From IMG/VR virus record IMGVR_UViG_3300036830_000204, positions 1-33,023 of that record: DNA of 33,023 bases. One strand, 5' to 3'. The DNA is from a virus. Positions 21,896-28,339 of the stretch are shown piece after piece; position 1 is the first letter of the stretch; every line of letters starts with the position of its first letter. The position numbers and the translations under genes were made by a program. The notes beneath the pieces were generated by a model that saw nothing but the letters and a program-made list of their open reading frames with translations, had not been told where the DNA came from and did no database searches.

Positions 21896-22089
21896 AACAT
21901 CCATCGGAGTTAGAGGCGCAGTATGCGTGGCAACGCAAAGGAAAGAAGTATAAGACGAAATACTTTGCTGCATTAGGACAATTATTTGGAGATGAAAGCC
22001 ATGACAAGGAATGTCAGGTTGAAACCAATAGCCACCGAGGATCAAGAACAGATCAAGCTGGCTACTTGGATGACAAAGCAAGGAATTAG
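21892..22089 (+). CDS. Hypothetical protein overlapping the nuclease start
   Basis: A 65-residue frame with ATG 21892 overlapping the previous stop and AAGGAGG 11 bases upstream. The first ~36 residues (MKHPSELEAQYAWQRKGKKY, then KTKYFAALGQLFGDESH) look like real protein. The rest runs in another frame through the first 89 bases of the nuclease gene and looks like random sequence. It may be a genuine short protein with a long overlap, a frame-shifted former N-terminal extension, or a frameshift product joined to the nuclease. Confidence 0.45.
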   Translation: MKHPSELEAQYAWQRKGKKYKTKYFAALGQLFGDESHDKECQVETNSHRGSRTDQAGYLDDKARN

Positions 22090-22381
22090 GTTTTATGCCA
22101 TACCCAATGGAGGGAAACGAAATCTATTAGAGGCGGTCAAATTGAAGCGTATGGGCACGATGCCTGGAATACCTGATCTATGTATACCCATTCCTTCAGG
22201 ATCGTACCACGGGCTTTATATTGAGCTTAAACGAGAAAAGGGTGGAAAGGTCTCTGAATCTCAAGCTGATTGGCTTGCATTCTTGAGAGAAAAAGGGTAT
22301 TACGCACAGGTTGCAAAAGGATTCGAGGAAGCAAGGGAGATGATAGTTCATTATTTCAGCTTTACTAGACCCGCTGCATAA
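22001..22381 (+). CDS. VRR-NUC domain nuclease
   Basis: A 126-residue protein with the complete VRR-NUC layout: TEDQEQIKLATWM (12-24), FYAIPNGGKRN (31-41), GIPDL (56-60), IELKRE (74-79), and SESQADWLAFLREKGYYAQV (85-104). The presumed metal ligands are D59, E75 and K77, with Q88. VRR-NUC proteins in phages cut branched or flap DNA, including Holliday-type junctions. It would resolve replication or packaging intermediates. ATG 22001 is chosen because GGAG is 9 bases upstream. Its start overlaps the preceding frame by 89 bases. Confidence 0.85.
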   Translation: MTRNVRLKPIATEDQEQIKLATWMTKQGIRFYAIPNGGKRNLLEAVKLKRMGTMPGIPDLCIPIPSGSYHGLYIELKREKGGKVSESQADWLAFLREKGYYAQVAKGFEEAREMIVHYFSFTRPAA

Positions 22382-22388
22382 ACTATTT

Positions 22389-22818
22389 CAAACAACCAAC
22401 TGCCTTGTTTGTTGAAATGATAGGTGCTTTCAAGGGCACCTATCTCAGGTTATTTATGGCAATCGCGGCGTGGACAGTGACACGCACTGCGCATATTAAG
22501 GGATGAGGTAGCTCCTCAAACTGGAACAGGTGATAGGGCTTTATTAAGCTGATGAAGTACTGATTCAGCCAGTGCAATTCTGGCTTATTCCCATTTTAAG
22601 GTAATCTTCGTCTAGAAACTAGGACACTTGCTCGAGCAGAAACGCCAGGATGAGAACAATGGCAGATTATCAATTAAATTAATGATTATTATGGGAACAA
22701 GTAACGCCTTGCCGCCTCGAACGGCTTTCTCTATCATCGCTGATAGCCAAGGTTCCCTTAGGCGCTACTTGTTCCGGTTAAGTGAACCCTGGGAACGCTG
22801 GGAGTTTATTGGATTTAG
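22389..22818 (+). ncRNA. Hairpin-rich non-coding island (possible structured RNA)
   Basis: There is no supportable gene between the nuclease and the HNH frame, but many perfect hairpins: CAAACAA 22389-22395 with 22405-22411; a 9-bp stem 22419-22427 with 22436-22444; and a cloverleaf at 22694-22775. The cloverleaf has a 10-bp stem (GGAACAAGTA with TACTTGTTCC), then 5 more pairs, and inside it hairpins 22711-22714/22722-22725, 22731-22736/22741-22746 and 22749-22752/22756-22759. A downstream GGAAC (22792-22796) can also pair with GTTCC (22771-22775), which would break the cloverleaf. This is not a tRNA. Whether it is transcribed is unknown. Confidence 0.5.
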
Positions 22819-22926
22819 TTAAGGAACTCAAGGATAATTAAGAGTCGATGCCACAAGGCCAACGTATGGGTCTATTGTGGTAATGAAGGAACGTCATTTT
22901 ACGTGTGCAGCCAATGTGCCATTTGA
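22819..22926 (+). pseudogene. Zinc-finger-like frame without a start codon
   Basis: After a TAG at 22816, a frame runs to TGA at 22926 and reads ...SRCHKANVWVYCGNEGTSFY, then VCSQCAI. The cysteines (C-H, C-G, CxxC) look like the end of a zinc-binding protein, but no ATG, GTG or TTG opens it. It may be a remnant, the 3' part of a gene interrupted upstream, or a chance frame. It overlaps the HNH frame. Confidence 0.35.
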
Positions 22927-23218
22927 TATAACTTATAAAGATATTCCTATTCCTGAATTTTGCCCTGTACTGGGAATTAAATTGGTTAAAAATACCCCTC
23001 GTGTGAAATTTAATAGTGCAACTATTGATAGAATTAATCCATCATTAGGATATGTAAAAGGAAATGTGATAATAATATCGTGCAAAGCTAATCAGATTAA
23101 AAATAATGGAACACCTGATGAAATACTGAAAGTTGGATTTTATTTCAAAAATTTATTAGGAGGTATGGATGAGCCCGGAATCAAGACAAAAGTTGAAAGG
23201 ATTACTTGTTACCCATGA
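22883..23218 (+). CDS. HNH endonuclease (small, phage type)
   Basis: A 111-residue protein from ATG 22883. PFDITYKDIPIPEFCPVLGI, then KLVKN, then SATIDRINPSLGYVKGNVII and ISCKANQIKNNGTPDEILKV match a widespread phage HNH family ('cPvLGipL ... sPtlDRIdp-kGYvkGNv-visw-AN-iKs-aT--El'). Such enzymes nick or cut DNA and are often homing endonucleases. The usual N-terminal zinc region is missing, and the start has a poor ribosome site, so the copy may be N-terminally truncated. Its 3' end overlaps the lysozyme by 50 bases. It sits next to a structured non-coding island, as mobile endonucleases often do. Confidence 0.75.
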   Translation: MKERHFTCAANVPFDITYKDIPIPEFCPVLGIKLVKNTPRVKFNSATIDRINPSLGYVKGNVIIISCKANQIKNNGTPDEILKVGFYFKNLLGGMDEPGIKTKVERITCYP

Positions 23219-23594
23219 AAATTATAGACAGTTTCCATACACAGATACGACAGGGCATCTTACTATCGGTATTGGGCGCAATCTTATTGACCGAGGCATT
23301 AGTACGACAGAAGCATTTTATCTTCTTGATGATGACATCCTTTATTTTAGTAGTAAGCTTACTCATTATCTTCCGTTCTTTATCGACCTTAGTGAAAATC
23401 GCCAGATTGCACTCATCAACATGTGCTTCAATCTTGGGGTGCAAGGATTTCTGGGATTTAAAGGCATGATATTAGCACTCGAAGCGCATGATTATGAACG
23501 TGCAGCGAAAGAGATGCTAGATAGCAAATGGGCGATACAAGTAGGTGAGAGAGCCACGCAATTAGCAGCCATTATGCGCACCAATGAATTGTAA
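23169..23594 (+). CDS. T4-type lysozyme (endolysin, GH24)
   Basis: A 141-residue muramidase. The catalytic triad is in T4 lysozyme spacing: E17, D26 and T32 within LLVTHENYRQFPYTD, then TTGHLTIGIGRNL. The later helices (NRQIALINMCFNLGVQGFLG) match the family core. It cleaves the glycan of peptidoglycan for lysis. ATG 23169 follows AGGAGGT by 4 bases. There is no signal peptide, so release needs a holin, but no clear holin is encoded nearby; the only membrane-segment candidates seen are the small proteins at 16253 and 18976 on the other strand. Confidence 0.9.
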   Translation: MSPESRQKLKGLLVTHENYRQFPYTDTTGHLTIGIGRNLIDRGISTTEAFYLLDDDILYFSSKLTHYLPFFIDLSENRQIALINMCFNLGVQGFLGFKGMILALEAHDYERAAKEMLDSKWAIQVGERATQLAAIMRTNEL

Positions 23595-23646
23595 AATTAT
23601 ATCAATTTAGCCATACTGTACGAAATTATTGCAAAGGAATTGCATA

Positions 23647-24111
23647 GTGGAATTTCGACCGGGACAACCAACTTATCTTGATGATGCTCTCATTGAGAAG
23701 ATTATTTCAAACATTCCTCGTGTATTTATCATGAAACACGTTGCTCAATTATCCAGCATTCCCAACCAAACGCTTAATACATGGATGATGCGTGGGAAGA
23801 AGGAAATTGAGGCTGAGATCGAATCTATTTACACCAAACTTTACATTGCATATCACGCTAAATTAAGCGAAGCGCTTTCTGGATTACTTGAAGAACTAAA
23901 AAAATGTCGTCCAAATTATGGCGCAATTGTCTGGATATTGGAGCATTGTTATAAGAAGGAATTTATGACATTGCCAGAAGATGTTCAGAAAATTATCGAT
24001 TGGGTGAACAATCATATCAAGCCGATGTTAGAAAAAGGAGGTTCTATTAATGGCGAACAAATCAAAGAAATGGATTCAGAAGGCGATCAAACATCCGGGT
24101 GCCTTACATAA
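23647..24111 (+). CDS. Probable terminase small subunit
   Basis: A 154-residue protein from GTG 23647, chosen because AAGGA is 8 bases upstream. The N-terminal region (IMKHVAQLSSIPNQTLNTWM at about 29-48) is a helix-turn-helix, followed by a long coiled helix (MRGKKEIEAEIESIYTKLYI) and a conserved-looking GAIVWILEHCYKKEF segment, which corresponds to the 'a--w-Ler--p-rw' motif of small terminases. The C-terminus is acidic. Small terminases recognise the packaging start site on phage DNA. The large subunit is 0.6 kb downstream. Assignment rests on architecture and position. Confidence 0.68.
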   Translation: MEFRPGQPTYLDDALIEKIISNIPRVFIMKHVAQLSSIPNQTLNTWMMRGKKEIEAEIESIYTKLYIAYHAKLSEALSGLLEELKKCRPNYGAIVWILEHCYKKEFMTLPEDVQKIIDWVNNHIKPMLEKGGSINGEQIKEMDSEGDQTSGCLT

Positions 24112-24238
24112 GGAATTACATGTTCCTATAGGTAAAAAGATACCCGAAGCGAAGCTTGAAAAAGCTTCCCATTCATCTAATCCCAGAATGAGAAAACAAG
24201 TAAATTTAGCACGGACTTTGCGTGGATTACGCAAATAA
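24050..24238 (+). CDS. Small conserved phage protein
   Basis: A 62-residue basic protein with ATG 24050 behind AAGGAGG. It reads MANKSKKWIQKAIKHPGALH, then KELHVPIGKKIPEAKLEKAS and ends LARTLRGLRK. This 'kkWIqkAi-kPGaLh--l-vp-gkkIP' pattern is common in small proteins of tailed phages, usually near terminase or structural genes; role not established. It overlaps the 3' end of the small terminase by 62 bases in another frame. Confidence 0.72.
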   Translation: MANKSKKWIQKAIKHPGALHKELHVPIGKKIPEAKLEKASHSSNPRMRKQVNLARTLRGLRK

Positions 24239-24283
24239 TGGATCTAGTTTGTTTAAATAACGAATTTAAAAAGGAACTTTAAC

Positions 24284-24466
24284 ATGAGCAAAGAAGTCAA
24301 TGAAAAGGCATGTTTTCTGGATATGCCAAATGGTTTGGAAGATAAATCATCCTATTTGCAGAAATTTGTCAAAGCACCTAAATTCGATTATCCGATGAAA
24401 GCATCATCGGAAGGGAAGGAAGTGCCAGTTAACAATGAAGCCATGAAGATATCATTAGGTTGTTAA
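24284..24466 (+). CDS. Hypothetical protein
   Basis: A 60-residue protein, ATG 24284 behind AAAAGGAA, reading MSKEVNEKACFLDMPNGLED and later KAPKFDYPMKASSEGKEVPV. It has no recognised motif. The three TTGACA repeats begin directly after it. Position between the terminase subunits hints at packaging, but nothing in the protein proves this. Confidence 0.6.
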   Translation: MSKEVNEKACFLDMPNGLEDKSSYLQKFVKAPKFDYPMKASSEGKEVPVNNEAMKISLGC

Positions 24467-24467
24467 G

Positions 24468-24520
24468 GTTGACAAAGTCATCGAGTATAGTTGACAAACT
24501 AATGGCATAAGGTTGACAAA
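24468..24520. repeat. Three GTTGACAAA direct repeats, exactly 22 bp apart
   Basis: GTTGACAAA occurs at 24468-24476, 24490-24498 and 24512-24520. The last overlaps the ATG of the NrdR-like gene. Although TTGACA is a consensus -35, no matching -10 lies 16-18 bp downstream of any copy. Two helical turns between copies suits a protein that binds side by side, for example a packaging recognition site for the small terminase. Confidence 0.65.
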
Positions 24521-24699
24521 TGGATTGTCCTGGTTGCAAATATTCTGATACACGGATTATTGATACGCGTCAAAGCAGTGAGCATACTGTAAGGCGTAGA
24601 CGTCAATGTATGCGTTGTGGATTAAGGGTCACCACTGAAGAACAGGTCAGTGTGCCTCGTAAGAAGAAGGAAGTTCAGCGTGAATCTCGGGCACGGTGA
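24520..24699 (+). CDS. NrdR-like zinc ribbon protein (59 aa)
   Basis: A 59-residue protein with four zinc ligands: MDCPGCKYSDTRIIDTRQSS (C3, C6), then RRRRQCMRCGLRVTTEEQV (C30, C33). This closely follows the N-terminal zinc ribbon of NrdR ('M-CP-C---dt-ViDsR---dg-siRRRReC--C-kRFtT-E'), the repressor of ribonucleotide reductase genes, but without the ATP-cone domain, so it is DNA-binding only. ATG 24520 has AAGG 7 bases upstream. Its end overlaps the large terminase by 20 bases. It may bind DNA at or near the packaging site or alter nucleotide metabolism; the first is suggested by context only. Confidence 0.8.
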   Translation: MDCPGCKYSDTRIIDTRQSSEHTVRRRRQCMRCGLRVTTEEQVSVPRKKKEVQRESRAR

Positions 24700-26290
24700 T
24701 AAAGACAAGATTAAGCAAGCATTAAGTATCTGTGAGCGCTTTGTAGACTCCTACAATAAGCGTACTCAACGCCATATTACATTTGAACCATCAAGGACGG
24801 TGATTCATGCAAGCGATCAGGACAAAATATACATTCCTTCTCCAACTGGTAAACTTTTTCATGCTAGCAATGGTTTTGTTGATCTCGTTATCGGCCCATA
24901 TGGTTCTGGGAAATCTACCATGTGCATCCAGCGAATCATCGAGTCCACTTGTCGTATGCCATTCTGGTATAACGGAAGAAGAAGAGCGAGATGGGCAGTG
25001 GTCAGAAACACAAGCGGTGAATTATATTCCACCACCCTACAAACCTGGCTTACATGGTTTGGTGACCTTGGCGATATTAGAAAGAGACAGAAACCCCTCC
25101 TTACTTATGAACACGTTTTTAATGACGGTAATGGCATAATTGAATTAGACATTATTTTTATTGCCCTTGATCGACCTGAAGATGTTCGTAAAATCAAATC
25201 TCTTGAATTAACTGGAGCCTATCTTAATGAGCTTTCTGAGCTTCCTCAAAATGTCCTATCACATTTTAAAGGTCGTGTTAACGGGCGTTATCCTTCTCGT
25301 AGTTTCTGTGCTGAGCCTTATTGGTCTGGCATTATTGCTGATACAAATCCACCTGACGAAGACCATTGGATATTTAAGGATTTCGAAGTCAATCAGACTC
25401 CGAGTTATCACATCTTTCATCAGCCTTCGGGGTTAATTGAAGATGAACATGGAAATTTTGTTAAGGACAAAGATGGAAATTATCTACAGAATGTTAATGC
25501 CGATAATGCTAAACATCTCAGTGATGACTACTATCCCAAACTTGCTGAGAAGCAGACAGAAGGTTTCATCAAGGTATATTGCGGTGGAAAATATGGACTT
25601 GTGGAGTCGGGTAAGCGCGTTTATCCAGAGTTCAATTATGACATACACTCTGTTCCCAAGCTCGAAGCGATCCAAGGTGATTCATTATATCTTGGATGGG
25701 ATTTTGGTCTTACCCCTGCTTGCGTTGTGGTACAAGTTACCGCCAGAGGACAAGTAAGATGCTTAAAAGAGTATGTAGCAGAAGATATCGGTATTAAGAC
25801 TTTTGCAAAGAATATTGTTATACCTAGACTCGCAATCGATTTTCCTTATTGCAAGATATCTGACTGGGCTGAAGGTGATCCAGCAGGTGCAAAGGGTGAT
25901 GAGATTATGGAAGAGCTTAGTTGCATTGGGGAGCTTTGTTCTCTCGGGATTCCCACACGTGCTGCTACCACAAACGATCCTGATGTGAGAATTAATAGCG
26001 TGCGCTATTTTCTTAACCTTATGATCGATGGTCAGCCAGCATTTTTGATTAGCCGTGAGGATTGTCCTATCTTGGTAAAAGGCTTTATGTCTGGCTATCA
26101 CTTTAAGCGCCTATCGATATCAGGCGATGCAAGATATCAGGATAAACCGAATAAAAACAAATACTCTCATCCTCATGATGCATTACAATATCGGCTTATG
26201 CCTTTTGCTAGTGAGAGATTGGTGGATAGAGCTCCTAAACCAAAGGTTGATCCATTTGCTAATAATACCGTATTTAGGTGGACGAATTAA
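24680..26290 (+). CDS. Terminase large subunit
   Basis: A 536-residue packaging motor. The ATPase domain has Walker A GPYGSGKST at about residues 72-80, Walker B TGAYLNEL at 178-185, and a coupling motif ADTNP at 220-224. The nuclease domain has LGWDFGLTP (first Asp at about 341), DWAEGDPAG, and near the C-terminus a HPHDALQYRL segment, which supply the metal-binding acids. GTG 24680 is chosen because AAGGAA lies 8 bases upstream; it overlaps the NrdR-like stop. It pumps DNA into the head through the portal at 29030. Its stop overlaps the next ATG (TAATG). Confidence 0.88.
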   Translation: MNLGHGDKDKIKQALSICERFVDSYNKRTQRHITFEPSRTVIHASDQDKIYIPSPTGKLFHASNGFVDLVIGPYGSGKSTMCIQRIIESTCRMPFWYNGRRRARWAVVRNTSGELYSTTLQTWLTWFGDLGDIRKRQKPLLTYEHVFNDGNGIIELDIIFIALDRPEDVRKIKSLELTGAYLNELSELPQNVLSHFKGRVNGRYPSRSFCAEPYWSGIIADTNPPDEDHWIFKDFEVNQTPSYHIFHQPSGLIEDEHGNFVKDKDGNYLQNVNADNAKHLSDDYYPKLAEKQTEGFIKVYCGGKYGLVESGKRVYPEFNYDIHSVPKLEAIQGDSLYLGWDFGLTPACVVVQVTARGQVRCLKEYVAEDIGIKTFAKNIVIPRLAIDFPYCKISDWAEGDPAGAKGDEIMEELSCIGELCSLGIPTRAATTNDPDVRINSVRYFLNLMIDGQPAFLISREDCPILVKGFMSGYHFKRLSISGDARYQDKPNKNKYSHPHDALQYRLMPFASERLVDRAPKPKVDPFANNTVFRWTN

Positions 26291-26574
26291 TGTTTAAGAA
26301 AGTAATAGAAGGTAAAAATCAATTGAGAGATATAAATGTGGCTATTTCGGTTCAAAGTGGAAATACTTTAAAAGAGACAGCTAAAATTTATGGTCTTAGT
26401 ACTCCAGAAAGATCACGTCAGATTCATGGAAGAATGATGAGAAAAGTATTAGGACAATTAGATAAATATCAAGCAGGGTGTTATGCGAAAGTTAATCAAT
26501 GTAAAGAATATTTAGATTGTCTTATAGCTTATAGAGATTTCTTTTTATCTAAAATCAATGATAGATCAAAATGA
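26290..26574 (+). CDS. Small protein with sigma region 4-like helix-turn-helix
   Basis: A 94-residue protein coupled to the large terminase by TAATG. LKETAKIYGLSTPERSRQIH (about residues 29-48) followed by a basic helix (GRMMRKVLGQLDKY) resembles the DNA-binding helix-turn-helix of sigma factor region 4 ('Leeia---glS-eRvRqi---a--kl'). The rest is helical. It could bind DNA at late promoters or be a structural remnant. An alternative GTG start 12 bases upstream would extend it by four residues. Confidence 0.62.
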   Translation: MFKKVIEGKNQLRDINVAISVQSGNTLKETAKIYGLSTPERSRQIHGRMMRKVLGQLDKYQAGCYAKVNQCKEYLDCLIAYRDFFLSKINDRSK

Positions 26575-26611
26575 TAATTATATTTTATTTTCAGGATGTG
26601 AGGGATTGATT

Positions 26612-26761
26612 ATGACGATGGCAACAGAAGATAATCTTTATCTTATAGCAAAACAGGTTCAGCTTCTTGTAAAGGTTATGACAGATATTAATAAAAATCT
26701 TTCCAGAATATCAGAAGAAGTATCAGCTATTAATGAAAGGAATTATGAAGATGGAAGATAA
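26612..26761 (+). CDS. Very small helical protein (49 aa)
   Basis: A 49-residue protein starting at ATG 26612 behind GAGGG, reading MTMATEDNLYLIAKQVQLLV, then KVMTDINKNLSRISEEVSAI. The heptad spacing of Leu/Val/Ile suggests a coiled coil. An upstream ATG at 26558 lacks a ribosome site. It overlaps the next gene by 11 bases. Function unknown. Confidence 0.55.
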   Translation: MTMATEDNLYLIAKQVQLLVKVMTDINKNLSRISEEVSAINERNYEDGR

Positions 26762-26897
26762 TAGTGACAAAGCATTCGACCATCAAGTTGAACCACAAAT
26801 CGGTTTAACTGTTGAGAAATATACTGAAGCGAAAGACAAGATATTTAACAAGGAACAAGAAATGTTTTATCGTGCTACGGATTATAGGGGAAGTTAA
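26751..26897 (+). CDS. Very small hypothetical protein (48 aa)
   Basis: A 48-residue protein from ATG 26751, with AAGGAATT upstream, reading MEDNSDKAFDHQVEPQIGLT and ending FYRATDYRGS. It is acidic then basic, and helical in the middle (VEKYTEAKDKIFNKEQEMFY). The stop abuts the next ATG (TAAATG). No family is recognised. Confidence 0.55.
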   Translation: MEDNSDKAFDHQVEPQIGLTVEKYTEAKDKIFNKEQEMFYRATDYRGS

Positions 26898-27080
26898 ATG
26901 AGCCATGCGGAGATGGAAGTAATGATTAAATGCTGGGGAAAGAATGAAAATGAGCATCTTACTATTATTAATGGAAGTGATGATAAGCATATTTATGTAA
27001 CGACAGATTCTGATCAAAGACAGATTGAAATTAATATTGAAGAATTGAAGCTTGCTTTGAGGAAGATGACAGCTAAATGA
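26898..27080 (+). CDS. Small hypothetical protein (60 aa)
   Basis: A 60-residue protein whose ATG directly follows the previous stop, with GGGGAAG upstream. It reads MSHAEMEVMIKCWGKNENEH, then LTIINGSDDKHIYVTTDSDQ and QIEINIEELKLALRKMTAK. Beta strands then a C-terminal helix are likely. Function unknown. Confidence 0.58.
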   Translation: MSHAEMEVMIKCWGKNENEHLTIINGSDDKHIYVTTDSDQRQIEINIEELKLALRKMTAK

Positions 27081-27106
27081 TTTATTAAACAACAGGAGAA
27101 AAGGTA

Positions 27107-27361
27107 ATGGATTACGATTTTAGTGGATTATGTGCAGATCAATTAGAGAAATTAACAAAACGTTTACAATCGCTTAATAAAGCCTTTGTGAAGGAATATA
27201 AATTAACATTGAACGTGATTAACAATCCAGTTGCCAATGAACATCGTAGTGAAACTTTGATTGAGATTGAAGATTTATTGCGAGATCAGATTGGTAAGAC
27301 TGAGATATTTTACACTGAAACTTTGAATAAAGTTCAGCGTTCATTAAGCAAATATTTATAG
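27107..27361 (+). CDS. Small hypothetical helical protein (84 aa)
   Basis: An 84-residue helical protein, ATG 27107 behind GGAGAAAAGG, reading MDYDFSGLCADQLEKLTKRL, then QSLNKAFVKEYKLTLNVINN and later LIEIEDLLRDQIGKTEIFYT. It shows heptad-like leucines at both ends. No known family. It is part of the run of small genes between terminase and portal. Confidence 0.6.
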   Translation: MDYDFSGLCADQLEKLTKRLQSLNKAFVKEYKLTLNVINNPVANEHRSETLIEIEDLLRDQIGKTEIFYTETLNKVQRSLSKYL

Positions 27362-27442
27362 GTGATGAATGCTTAAACGATGGATGATGATATTTGTTGG
27401 TTAGGTAAAGATGGAAAACTTTATTATTACTCGGAGGTTTTT

Positions 27443-27595
27443 ATGCCATTGGTCAAGGGAAAGAAAGCAAGTAGCAAAAAAGGGTTCAGCGAAAATATTA
27501 AACGTGAAATGCATGAAGGCAAGCCACAGAAACAAGCTGTTGCGATTGCTTATTCAGAAGCACGTCGTGGAAAGAAAAAAGGTAAAAAGAAATAA
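27443..27595 (+). CDS. Small basic protein (DUF6496-like)
   Basis: A 50-residue protein, about one third Lys/Arg, with ATG 27443 behind CGGAGG. It reads MPLVKGKKASSKKGFSENIK, then REMHEGKPQKQAVAIAYSEA and ends in a run of Arg/Lys. The 'vMhe-k-kQAiAIA-seA' motif is frequent in small phage proteins of the DUF6496 kind, of unknown role. A frame extending to ATG 27380 exists but has no ribosome site. Its stop overlaps the next ATG by one base. Confidence 0.68.
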   Translation: MPLVKGKKASSKKGFSENIKREMHEGKPQKQAVAIAYSEARRGKKKGKKK

Positions 27596-27765
27596 TGATT
27601 ATTCATTTTGATTTTAACCGTAACATTCTTACGAAAAATGAACCGTTTTATCCAGAAGGTCATAAAAGATTATTTTATACTGAGCAGGATAATGGTGATT
27701 TTGTTGCGGTGTTTTTTGGGGAGCCACATGTGATTGATTTGAATATAAAGGAAGAATATAAATGA
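27595..27765 (+). CDS. Small hypothetical protein (56 aa)
   Basis: A 56-residue protein opening MIIHFDFNRNILTKNEPFYP, with a hydrophobic strand DFVAVFFGEPHVIDLNI. The ATG overlaps the previous stop (TAATG) and its stop overlaps the next ATG (ATGA). Mixed beta structure is likely. Function unknown. Confidence 0.55.
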   Translation: MIIHFDFNRNILTKNEPFYPEGHKRLFYTEQDNGDFVAVFFGEPHVIDLNIKEEYK

Positions 27766-27836
27766 GCGCATGTTGGTACTTTCATAAAGATTTTAACCCA
27801 TGTCCTTATTGCCAACAAAAGGAAAATAGACAATGA
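27762..27836 (+). CDS. 24-residue protein with a CxxC knuckle
   Basis: A 24-residue frame overlapping both neighbours by four bases (ATGA on each side). It reads MSACWYFHKDFNPCPYCQQK and ends ENRQ. The Cys/His set (C4, H8, C14, C17) could bind one zinc ion by itself. The double coupling is the main evidence that it is translated. Confidence 0.5.
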   Translation: MSACWYFHKDFNPCPYCQQKENRQ

Positions 27837-28330
27837 GTTTGTGTGGATTAGGATTGTCTTGCGAACCACTTCCTTGTGAACACGGAAAGGAAGTGAGAAA
27901 AGAACAATGTCATTTATGTGATATTAAAAGGCAGATAACGGCATTGACTGATATGTATAAGTCATTGTCTGTTCGAGTAGTAGCTCAACATGAATTTAAG
28001 TTAAATCAGGTTGATGCTAACAAAATAATGGATAAAAAAGTTGATGATATCATTTCAAAATTAGAAGCTTGGAATGACGATTTAGAATATCTTGATTCAT
28101 TATCTTTGCCAAAAAGAATAAATAAATTGGAAGAAATTATTAAAGACAATCCTGGCTTAATAAGCAGGATAGGCATTTTAGGTCAAGCTCTTCATGAATT
28201 ATCAGAGGAGAACCATAAATTAAGAAAAATTCCTCACAAATGCCCTCTTTGTGAAGAATGTGGTGTCGCAGGGGAATTAGTATTAACGCATTGCCAAGCA
28301 TGTGAAGGAAAAGGCATTGTATGGGGTTAA
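27833..28330 (+). CDS. Zinc-finger protein with coiled-coil middle
   Basis: A 165-residue protein. The N-terminus has cysteines (LCGLGLSCEPLPCEHG, then QCHLCDIKRQ); the middle ~70 residues are a likely coiled coil (DKKVDDIISKLEAWNDDLEY, later LHELSEENHKLRKI); and the C-terminus has CPLCEECG...HCQACEGKGIVWG, resembling half of a DnaJ-type zinc region (CxxCxGxG). Two zinc ends on a helical rod suggest a bridging or chaperone role, but none is known. It is translationally coupled to the 24-residue gene before it. Confidence 0.62.
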   Translation: MSLCGLGLSCEPLPCEHGKEVRKEQCHLCDIKRQITALTDMYKSLSVRVVAQHEFKLNQVDANKIMDKKVDDIISKLEAWNDDLEYLDSLSLPKRINKLEEIIKDNPGLISRIGILGQALHELSEENHKLRKIPHKCPLCEECGVAGELVLTHCQACEGKGIVWG

Positions 28331-28339
28331 AAAGTCTTA

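Noticed and set aside
22694-22775. tRNA gene
   Set aside because: The fold is a cloverleaf, but the closing helix is too long, arm sizes are wrong, and there is no TTCRA T-loop or normal anticodon arm.
22628-22822. 64-residue plus-strand frame in the structured island
   Set aside because: Starts from a TTG without a ribosome site and runs through the cloverleaf stems; the composition looks non-coding.
22389-22926. Confirmed group I intron
   Set aside because: Structured RNA next to an HNH gene is suggestive, but I could not identify the conserved P3/P7 core or a first exon, so it is kept only as a possibility.
24469-24518. Three sigma-70 promoters (TTGACA)
   Set aside because: None has a -10-like hexamer 16-18 bp downstream; exact 22-bp spacing fits a binding-site array better.
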